A DNA stretch of 64,000 nt, taken from NCBI RefSeq assembly GCF_003391135.1, contig NZ_CP031455.1, positions 1,550,001 through 1,614,000 on the forward strand. The letters run 5' to 3'. Below, one piece after another: positions 57,676 to 64,000 of the stretch (position 1 is the first letter of the stretch; each line of letters begins with the position of its first letter). The notes under the pieces were generated by a model. The model did not search any database, had not been told where the DNA came from, and worked only from the letters and a program-made list of their open reading frames with translations. This DNA comes from Streptoverticillium olivoreticuli subsp. olivoreticuli. Lineage in GTDB: Bacteria; Actinomycetota; Actinomycetes; Streptomycetales; Streptomycetaceae. Both the position numbers and the translations under genes were made by a program.

Positions 57676-58103
57676 TGGTGCATCCTCGTAATCCCCGGAC
57701 GTCCGCCGATCCCGTCCGGCAGAACTGTGACGGCTCAGGATGTCATGGGTGTGCAGGTGAGAACGCCAGGGGTTGTCTCGATTCCGTAGCAAACGGCGCG
57801 CGCGGCGCGGGGATTTCTCCGGATCCGACCGACTGGTGCGGATGTCGGGCGATCCGGATACGGCGCGTTCACGAGGGTCGCCGGGGACCGAATCCGGTGC
57901 GCGCGCACGGCGGCGGCCCGGACCCGCCCGCCGAACACGCCACGTCGTCGTTCGCGCACGGCGCGTACGGAGTGCGCGGGAGGCTTGAGCACCGGCCCGT
58001 GCGGGAAAGCTGTAAGGAAACGAGGCAGCAGCGCGCCATGCCCTGGATGCGACGGGCGTGGGAATTCCCGCTGTATCGCGCATCGAGAACGAGATGAAAG
58101 CCG
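57676..58103. other. Divergent gap before the SpoIIE-type gene
   Basis: This 428-base stretch carries the promoters of the ATP-grasp pair (leftward) and the phosphatase (rightward). A leftward GTG-started frame of 45 codons (57735-57872) has no ribosome-binding site and non-Streptomyces codon usage, so it is not called. No further structure is evident. Confidence 0.35.
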
Positions 58104-60542
58104 ATGGACGCCCTTGCCGATACCTTCCCGGATGCGGCGGCGGTTCCTGTCGCCGCCGTCGACGGTCGAGGCACCGTCACCCTGTGGAGTCCCCTGGCCC
58201 AGCGCCTGCTCGGCTATCCCGCCGACGAGATCGTCGGCCGCCCCGCTTCCGGCCTGCTCGCCGCCCCCCTGCCCGCCTCCGCGCGCACGTCGCTGACCAG
58301 GGCCGCACGGTGGAGTGGCGTCGTCCCCGCCCGTCACAGGGACGGCACCACGGTACGGATTCCGGTCCGTGCGTGCCCCGGTCCGGACGGTGACGGCGGG
58401 GTCGGATGGCTCGTCCTGACGGCCGCCCGGGACGCGCCCGCGGCCGCGCGGGAAAGGGAAGTCCGCCCGGACGGAGCCGCGCCGCTCAAGGAATGGGCCT
58501 ATCTCCAGTCCCCCATCGCCACGTCGGTCTACGACAGCGAGCTGCGGCTCGTGAGCGTCAATGACGAAATGCTCGGCGTCGCGGGCCACCCGGAGGCGGA
58601 GATGCTGGGGATGCGCCTCGCCGATATCCACCCCGGCCCGCCGTTCGACGCCTTCGGCAGGATGATGGCCGAGGCGATGCGGACGGGAAAGCCTATCCGC
58701 ACGGACGCCTTCTTCCGGGCGCCCGGTGAGGTCCGGGAGCGCGCCTGGGCCTCCTTCTTCACCCCGCTGAAGGACCCGGCCGGGCAGGTGCGGGGGCTCG
58801 CCCTCGCCGCCCTCGACCACACGGAGGAGTACCGGGCCCGCCAGCGGCTGGTCCTGGTCAACGAGGCGGGGGCGCGGATCGGGACGACCCTGGACGTGGC
58901 CCGTACGGCACGGGAGCTGGCGGAGGTCACCGCCGGGCCGTTCGCCGACTTCGTCGCCGTCGACCTCTTCGACTCGGTGCTCCACGGCGAGAGCGAGGAA
59001 GGGCGGGCGGACGACCCCGCCGGGCCCGCCGCCGTCCTGCGCCGCGTCGCCGCCCGCACCGCCCTCGACGAGGGTCCGGGCGCGGACCCGGGGCCGGCCG
59101 AAGCGCACCGCTGCCCGCCGCACTCCCCACCGGCCCGCGCGCTCGCCTCCGGCAGGCCGTCCCTGCACAGCGGCGACGACCCGGGGACCCGGGCATGGCT
59201 GTCGGACACCTCCGCCGTGCCCGCCGCCGTCCGCGAGCGCGGCGTCGGCTCCGTGCTCGCCGTGCCGCTGAGCGCGCGCGGCACCACACTGGGCGTGGCC
59301 ACCTTCGTGCGCGCCACCGGCACCTACGACGCCGACGACCTGCTGCTCGCCTCGGAGATCGCGGCGCGGGCGGGCGCGTGTGTCGACAACGCCCGGCGGT
59401 ACGCCCAGGAGCGTACGGCCGCGCTCACCCTCCAGCGCAGTCTGCTGCCGAGCCGGCTGCCGGACCAGGGGGCGGTGGAGGTCACCTCGCGGTATCTGCC
59501 GGCCGACGCGCAGGCGGGCATCGGGGGCGACTGGTTCGACGTCATCCCGCTGTCCGGCGCCCGGGTGGCGCTGGTGGTGGGGGACGTGGTCGGCCGTGGT
59601 CTGCAGGCGTCCGCCGTCATGGGCCGGCTGCGGGCGGCGGTCCGTACGCTCGCCGACCTCGACCTGCCGCCGGACGAGCTCCTCACGCACCTCGACGACC
59701 TCGTCATCCAACTGGCGCAGGGGCAGGGGACGAAGCCCTCGGCCACGGTGCGGGAGACGGGCGCGACCTGCCTGTACGTGGTCTACGACCCGGTGACGCG
59801 GCGCTGCGCCATGGCGCGGGCGGGGCATCCCGCACCCGTCGTCGTGCTGCCCGACGGCGCCGCGCGCTCCGTGCACGTCCCCAGCGGTCCACCGCTCGGG
59901 CTGGGCGGCCTGCCCTTCGAGTCGTTCGAGACGGAACTGCCGGAAGGCAGCCTGCTCGCGCTCTACACCAACGGGCTCGTCGAGGGGCGCGACCACGAGA
60001 CCGGTCCGGGGACGGTGCGGCTGCGCGAGATCCTGACCGACCCTCCCGGGTCCCTGGAGCGGATCTGCGACGACGTGCTGGACACTCTGCTGCCCGACCG
60101 GACCGTGCGGCCCGCCGACGACGTCGCGCTGCTGCTGGCCCGCACCCGGGCGCTCGGCGACGACCGCGTGCGCAGCTGGAGCCTGCCCGCGGACCGGGCC
60201 ACCGTCGCCGACGCGCGCAAGCACGCCTCGGAGCAGCTGACGGCGTGGGGGCTGGAGGAGCTGGGCTTCACCACCGAACTGGTCGTCAGCGAGCTGGTGA
60301 CCAACGCGATCCGGCACGCCCACGCGCCCATCCGGCTGCGGCTGATCCGTGACCACGCGTCGCTGATCTGTGAGGTCTCCGACGCCAGCAGCACCTCGCC
60401 GCGGATGCGCCGGGCCAGGGTCTTCGACGAGGGCGGCCGGGGGCTGCTGCTGGTCGCGCAGCTCACCGAGCGCTGGGGAACCCGCTTCACCCCGGAGGGG
60501 AAGACCATCTGGGCCGAACAGCCGCTGGCCGCCGCCGGCTGA
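58104..60542 (+). CDS. PAS-GAF-SpoIIE-HATPase regulatory phosphatase
   Basis: The 812-residue protein starts at ATG 58104 (weak AAAG upstream). Residues ~10-100 and ~130-245 are PAS-like, ~265-430 GAF-like. About 440-640 is a PP2C/SpoIIE phosphatase (GIGGDWFDVIPLSGARVALVVGDVVG). The last ~140 residues are an anti-sigma-type HATPase (ELVVSELVTNAIRHA, EGGRGLLLVAQL). Such Streptomyces proteins combine dephosphorylation of anti-sigma antagonists with a kinase-like module, controlling alternative sigma factors. The signal is unknown. Confidence 0.92.
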   Translation: MDALADTFPDAAAVPVAAVDGRGTVTLWSPLAQRLLGYPADEIVGRPASGLLAAPLPASARTSLTRAARWSGVVPARHRDGTTVRIPVRACPGPDGDGGVGWLVLTAARDAPAAAREREVRPDGAAPLKEWAYLQSPIATSVYDSELRLVSVNDEMLGVAGHPEAEMLGMRLADIHPGPPFDAFGRMMAEAMRTGKPIRTDAFFRAPGEVRERAWASFFTPLKDPAGQVRGLALAALDHTEEYRARQRLVLVNEAGARIGTTLDVARTARELAEVTAGPFADFVAVDLFDSVLHGESEEGRADDPAGPAAVLRRVAARTALDEGPGADPGPAEAHRCPPHSPPARALASGRPSLHSGDDPGTRAWLSDTSAVPAAVRERGVGSVLAVPLSARGTTLGVATFVRATGTYDADDLLLASEIAARAGACVDNARRYAQERTAALTLQRSLLPSRLPDQGAVEVTSRYLPADAQAGIGGDWFDVIPLSGARVALVVGDVVGRGLQASAVMGRLRAAVRTLADLDLPPDELLTHLDDLVIQLAQGQGTKPSATVRETGATCLYVVYDPVTRRCAMARAGHPAPVVVLPDGAARSVHVPSGPPLGLGGLPFESFETELPEGSLLALYTNGLVEGRDHETGPGTVRLREILTDPPGSLERICDDVLDTLLPDRTVRPADDVALLLARTRALGDDRVRSWSLPADRATVADARKHASEQLTAWGLEELGFTTELVVSELVTNAIRHAHAPIRLRLIRDHASLICEVSDASSTSPRMRRARVFDEGGRGLLLVAQLTERWGTRFTPEGKTIWAEQPLAAAG

Positions 60543-60548
60543 GCCGGC

Positions 60549-60587
60549 GGCACGGGTACGGGCGAGGACAGGGCCCGTACCCGTGCC
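60549..60587. terminator. Bidirectional terminator
   Basis: A perfect 15-bp stem, GGCACGGGTACGGGC / GCCCGTACCCGTGCC, has a 9-base loop and lies between convergent genes. Confidence 0.8.
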
Positions 60588-60605
60588 GGTCCGGTGTGCG
60601 GCGGG

Positions 60606-61121
60606 TCAGCGACGGCGCATGCAGTCGCGCACCAGGTCGAGGTGGTGGGCGACGAAGGGCCGGGCCGCCCGGGCCGCTTCCTGCACCTCCTGGTCCTTCC
60701 CCGTCCTCACCTCGCCGTCGATGAGCTTGAGCACCTGGACGTGGCCGGTCTCCTGCGCCTTCAGCCAGACCTTGTCGTAGTCACGGGTGCCCGCCCGTTT
60801 CTGGATGTCCTTCATCTCCTGTTGCTGGTCGGCCGTGGTCGCGGCTGGGAGGTTGACCTTCAGCCGCTTCGCCAGGGCCCTGAGCGACTCGTCCATGCGG
60901 GTGTGGTCGCTGACGAGCACCTCCCCGGTCTCCTTGGTGCACCGCATGACGGCGTGCCGGCCCGCGTCCTTGCCGGCCGCGATCTCGGCCATGTTGCCCT
61001 GGTGCGCCGCTGTCAGGAAGGCGTCGTCGTGCTCGCACTCCGTGGCGAGTGCCGTCCCCGCCGCTGCCGTCGCCAGGGCGAGGGCCACCACCGCGGTACC
61101 GGCCCGGTGTCGCATAAGCAT
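60606..61121 (-). CDS. Secreted DUF4142-like protein
   Basis: The ATG at 61121 follows GGAG; a second ATG two codons on is possible. The 171-residue product has a signal peptide (AVVALALATAAAGTALA) and a helical body typical of DUF4142 (ferritin-like) proteins: DDAFLTAAHQGNMAEI, DHTRMDESLRALAKRL, WLKAQETGHVQVLKLI. Function of the family is unknown. Confidence 0.75.
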   Translation of the reverse strand: MLMRHRAGTAVVALALATAAAGTALATECEHDDAFLTAAHQGNMAEIAAGKDAGRHAVMRCTKETGEVLVSDHTRMDESLRALAKRLKVNLPAATTADQQQEMKDIQKRAGTRDYDKVWLKAQETGHVQVLKLIDGEVRTGKDQEVQEAARAARPFVAHHLDLVRDCMRRR

Positions 61122-61290
61122 CGTTGGCTGCTCCGTTCCTCGTGTGCCCGCGGCACCCCTCGGCACCGCGGGCCGGGTTCTGGACGGGGGCGCTTGTGCC
61201 GACGCCCCTTCGGGTCTGATGCCTGCCCCGGGCCGATGCGACGCCACCCGCGGGGCGATCGCAGTCCCTCCCAATGGAGCAGCGGGCGCG

Positions 61291-62895
61291 TCAGGTGCAG
61301 GTGGAGTGGTCCGGCGGCAGCGTGCCTTCCAGCAGGAACGCGTCGATCCGTTCGTTGACGCAGGTGGCGTCCTGGGTGCCGTAGACGCTGTGGCCGCCGC
61401 CGGTGTCGGTCATGGTCACGGCGGAGCCGACCGCCGCGGCCATCTTGGGCAGCCACTGGACGGGGGTGGCGGGGTCGTACTCGGTGGTGTGCATGAGGAT
61501 CTTGGGGGCGTCGGCGGCCCGTACGTCGTGCGAGGTGTCGTCCCCCGCCTGGGGCCAGCCGGTGCAGGCGGCCATGCCCGCGGCCATGAAGGGGCCGAAG
61601 ACGGGCGAGGCGCGGACGAACTCGTGGTAGGCGGCGACGACCTGCCGGGTGGTGTAACGGCCGGAGGTGTCGGCGCAGTTGATCGCGGTCATCGCCTCCT
61701 CGACCTTGTCGTGGGAGCCGTTCTCCCGTTTGCCGCCCGCCCGGTCGGCCGCCGCCCGGCCGAGCTCCGCGGCCTCGCCGGGGTGGACGTGGTAGATGAT
61801 GGCGGCCAGCAGGTTGGGGGTCTCGGGCAGGCTCTCGCGGGAGCGGAGCAGGCCCATGGTCTCCTCGATGGCGCCCTCGCGGTCGAGCTTGCGGCCGCCC
61901 GGCCAGTCGATCGGCTGGTCGTCGAGCTCGTCGAAGGCCCGGGCGACGTTGGTCATGGCCTTGTCGGTGTCGGAGCCGAGCGCGCAGTCCTCCTCGCCCC
62001 GGCCGGTGCACATCTCGACGGCGTGGCGCAGCGCCCGCTGGTAGGCGGCCGTCTGGGCGAGGGTGGAGTCCTTGAGGTTGGGGGCGGGTTCGTCGACGCC
62101 GTCCATGACCATGCGGCCGACCTTCGTGGGGAAGCGGTGGGCGTAGACGGCGCCCAGCTTGGTGCCGTAGGAGAAGCCGAGGTAGTTGAGCTTCTCCTCG
62201 CCCAGCGCCGCGCGGAGCACGTCCAGGTCCCGGGCCGCGTTGACGGTGCCGACGTACGGGATGATGTTGCCCGCGGTCCGCTTGCACCGCTGGAGCTCCC
62301 TCTCCTGCTCGGCGATGAAGTCGGCCATGCCGCCGGGTCCTGAGAGGTCCGGGCCGGGCAGGTGCTCGGCCTCGGTCATGCCGCCGTCGCCGCCGCAGAG
62401 CACCGGGGAGCTGGCGCCGACGCCACGGGGGTCGAAGGTGACCAGGTCGTAGCGCGTCCCGGCCTTGCTGAAGCCGTCGGGCCCGTACTCCTTGAGCTGT
62501 TTGAGGCCTGATTCGCCGGGGCCGCCGAAGTTCAGGACGAGCGAGCCGCCGCGGTCGGCCCGGCCTCTGGCGCGGTAGCGCATCAGCGCGAGGCTGATCT
62601 CGCCCTTGCGGGGGTCGGCGTAGGTGTACGGGACCTTGAGCCGCCCGCATTCCGCCGAGGCGTCGGCCTTCTCCGTCTCGTCCTTGACCGCCTTGTCCGT
62701 CTCCTTCGAGCAGGGCTTCCAGGTGATCTGCTGCTCGTAGTAGGCCGAGAGGTCCGGCTCTCCCGCGGCCCGGCCGGAGGAGGTGGTGCAGCCCGCGATT
62801 CCGGGTGCGAGCAGGGTGGCGGCCGCGAGGGGGACGGTCACGTTGGAGGCGCGCAGGAGACGGTTGAAGCACGAGGGGCGGCGTACGGACGTCAT
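61291..62895 (-). CDS. Lipoprotein tripeptidyl aminopeptidase (S33)
   Basis: The 534-residue protein has a lipobox (GIAGC) after an N-terminal hydrophobic segment. Its alpha/beta-hydrolase core has GGPGESG and the nucleophile elbow GFSYGT, with a late His region (GGGHSVYGT). This matches Streptomyces Tap/SlpD/SlpE-type tripeptidyl aminopeptidases, which remove tripeptides from secreted proteins. Membrane-anchored and extracytoplasmic. Confidence 0.9.
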   Translation of the reverse strand: MTSVRRPSCFNRLLRASNVTVPLAAATLLAPGIAGCTTSSGRAAGEPDLSAYYEQQITWKPCSKETDKAVKDETEKADASAECGRLKVPYTYADPRKGEISLALMRYRARGRADRGGSLVLNFGGPGESGLKQLKEYGPDGFSKAGTRYDLVTFDPRGVGASSPVLCGGDGGMTEAEHLPGPDLSGPGGMADFIAEQERELQRCKRTAGNIIPYVGTVNAARDLDVLRAALGEEKLNYLGFSYGTKLGAVYAHRFPTKVGRMVMDGVDEPAPNLKDSTLAQTAAYQRALRHAVEMCTGRGEEDCALGSDTDKAMTNVARAFDELDDQPIDWPGGRKLDREGAIEETMGLLRSRESLPETPNLLAAIIYHVHPGEAAELGRAAADRAGGKRENGSHDKVEEAMTAINCADTSGRYTTRQVVAAYHEFVRASPVFGPFMAAGMAACTGWPQAGDDTSHDVRAADAPKILMHTTEYDPATPVQWLPKMAAAVGSAVTMTDTGGGHSVYGTQDATCVNERIDAFLLEGTLPPDHSTCT

Positions 62896-62978
62896 GTCAG
62901 GGACGGTATTTCGCGGGCCAACGGCGGGCTTTCCGGAAGGGGCGTCCGGGTGACGCGCACGGCGTGCCGCCGTGGAGG

Positions 62979-63620
62979 TCAGCCGTACAGGGCCCGGTCG
63001 AGGGCGGCGAATGCCTCGTCGACGTAACTCCGGTGGCTGTCAGCGATGTCCTCCGCGCGCTCGCCCGCGAGCAGCCGGCCGGCGGCCGCCGTGTAGGTGG
63101 CGCGGCAGACGGCGACGGTGAGGGCCGCGACGAGCCGGGGCCGCTGGTCGCCGATGGGGGCACCGGTGGTCTCCGCGACCGCCGTGGCGAGGGCGTTCTC
63201 CACCTCCTCGACTCCTTCGCGGGCCCGGGCCCGCAGGGCGGGAGAGTCCAGGACGATCCGCCAGAAGAACACGAAGCGGTCGGCGACGGCCGCCAGCGGG
63301 TGCCGCTGGTCGAGGAGTCCGAGCAGCAGCCGGTGCACCGCGCCGACCGGCGTCTCGCCGTCGTGCCGGTCGCGCACGGCGCGGGTGAAGAGGTCGACGG
63401 CCTCCGGGATGCGGTCGAGGAAGAGGTCTTCCTTGCGGGGGAAGTAGTTGAAGACGGTCATCGTGGAGACCCCGGCCTCCTTGGCGACCTCCGCGACGGT
63501 CACGTTGTCGAAGCCGCGTTCGACGATCAGTGCGGTGGCCACGTCCGAGATGCGCTGCCGCGTCCGGAGCTTCTTGCGTTCGCGCAGGCCGAGGGCCTGG
63601 TTCTCGTCGCCCTCGGCCAT
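62979..63620 (-). CDS. TetR-family regulator
   Basis: The ATG at 63620 follows GATGAGGA; a longer frame to 63656 has no better site. The 213-residue protein carries a TetR helix-turn-helix (RISDVATALIVERGF, VTVAEVAKEAGVSTMTVFNYF). It is divergent from the FAD monooxygenase gene with a palindromic operator between them. It probably represses the monooxygenase and itself. Confidence 0.88.
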   Translation of the reverse strand: MAEGDENQALGLRERKKLRTRQRISDVATALIVERGFDNVTVAEVAKEAGVSTMTVFNYFPRKEDLFLDRIPEAVDLFTRAVRDRHDGETPVGAVHRLLLGLLDQRHPLAAVADRFVFFWRIVLDSPALRARAREGVEEVENALATAVAETTGAPIGDQRPRLVAALTVAVCRATYTAAAGRLLAGERAEDIADSHRSYVDEAFAALDRALYG

Positions 63621-63649
63621 GAAGTCCTCATCCACGGAAAAATAATACC

Positions 63650-63667
63650 CACTCAAAATTTTTAGTG
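63650..63667. promoter_or_regulatory. TetR/monooxygenase operator
   Basis: CACTCAAAATTTTTAGTG is an 18-bp palindrome with one mismatched pair, 14 bases before the monooxygenase ATG. It is AT-rich, in strong contrast to the surrounding sequence. Confidence 0.7.
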
Positions 63668-63681
63668 ACTACACTTTTGCC

Positions 63682-64000
63682 ATGGACTACGACGTGGTGG
63701 TGGCGGGAGCCGGCCCGGTGGGGCTGATGCTGGCGTGCGAGCTGAGGCTCGCGGGGGTGGACGTGCTCGTCGTCGAGCGGCTCACCGAAGTGGACACGAC
63801 CGTCAAGGCGGGGGCGATCAACTCGCCCACCGCCGAGGCCTTTTACCGACGCGGCCTCCTCCCGGAGCTGGAGGGGATCCAGCGTGAGAACCTGGAGCGC
63901 TTCGCGTCCTTCACCCGGCAGCGGACGGCTGCCGACGGACAACCGCCCGCGCGGGCACCGAAGTTCGCCGGGCACTTCGCGGGCATCATGCTGAGCGCGG
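63682..64000 (+). CDS. FAD-dependent monooxygenase, 5' part
   Basis: The frame begins at ATG 63682 and is still open at the window end, so only the first ~106 residues are visible. The N-terminal Rossmann motif (DYDVVVAGAGPVGLMLA, then GVDVLVVERL) is that of aromatic-hydroxylase/polyketide monooxygenases. The substrate class is likely aromatic or polyketide. It is controlled, by position, by the divergent TetR. Confidence 0.85.
   Translation, partial: MDYDVVVAGAGPVGLMLACELRLAGVDVLVVERLTEVDTTVKAGAINSPTAEAFYRRGLLPELEGIQRENLERFASFTRQRTAADGQPPARAPKFAGHFAGIMLSA

Noticed and set aside
57735..57872. 45-codon GTG-started frame possibly a precursor for the ATP-grasp enzymes
   Set aside because: No Shine-Dalgarno and codon usage unlike Streptomyces coding sequence; overlaps a likely promoter region. 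Conservation search would be decisive.
1..64000. CRISPR array or transposase/insertion sequence
   Set aside because: No regularly spaced direct repeats and no transposase-like frame were seen on either strand.

Overview
The window is very GC-rich, uses many GTG, TTG and CTG starts, and carries families typical of Streptomyces: XRE-TPR regulators, a Tat-exported glycosidase, a class IV lanthipeptide synthetase, a SpoIIE-type phosphatase and a bldA-type TTA codon. It reads as a Streptomyces chromosome holding the right part of a siphovirus-like prophage (1 to about 21.4 kb), an AT-richer accessory island (about 21.5-29.3 kb), and then chromosome (29.4-64 kb).

Prophage. Tail genes run from the 3' end of a tape measure gene through a Dit-like protein, minor tail proteins and three tandem paralogous tail-tip proteins (2-6308). 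A lysis cassette follows: CHAP-LysM endolysin and two small membrane proteins (6391-8155). Next come a dNMP kinase and an opposite-strand Mrr-type restriction endonuclease that looks like cargo (8207-10171). The early/replication block holds a RecB-like nuclease, a phiC31 gp3-like directionality factor, a resolvase-like nuclease, a primase-helicase, a family A DNA polymerase and endonuclease VII (10600-17712). A phage sigma-like factor, small proteins and a secreted LysM-transglycosylase close it (18445-21359). One 20-bp element recurs before four transcription units, including the sigma gene. No integrase lies in the window, so the left end is outside it.

Accessory island. An XRE-TPR regulator diverges from three overlapping small genes. 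Then come a HemB-like gene lacking both Schiff-base lysines, a convergent HemC, and a Nudix hydrolase translationally coupled to a second, divergent HemC with a TTA codon. The divergent HemC/Nudix promoter has two tandem copies of CCGAC-N5-GTCGG. This looks like an unusual, regulated pyrrole/tetrapyrrole-type pathway and is the best candidate for an undescribed system here. Two hypothetical envelope proteins follow.

Chromosome. Zinc alcohol dehydrogenase, VOC protein, ribosomal protein L25, Tat-exported glycosidase and a beta-propeller lipoprotein come first. A P450 then lies beside a lanthipeptide locus in the order lanL, lanA, stand-alone lanC, with a divergent secreted S1 protease. Amino-acid dehydratase/TetR, HxlR and a YiiX-like hydrolase follow. 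A six-gene hydrogenase-related (complex I-like) operon without Ni-ligand cysteines occupies 46482-54035. The rest is an amidase, two tandem ATP-grasp ligases, a PAS-GAF-SpoIIE-HATPase protein, a DUF4142-like protein, a tripeptidyl aminopeptidase, and a TetR diverging from an FAD monooxygenase cut by the window end.
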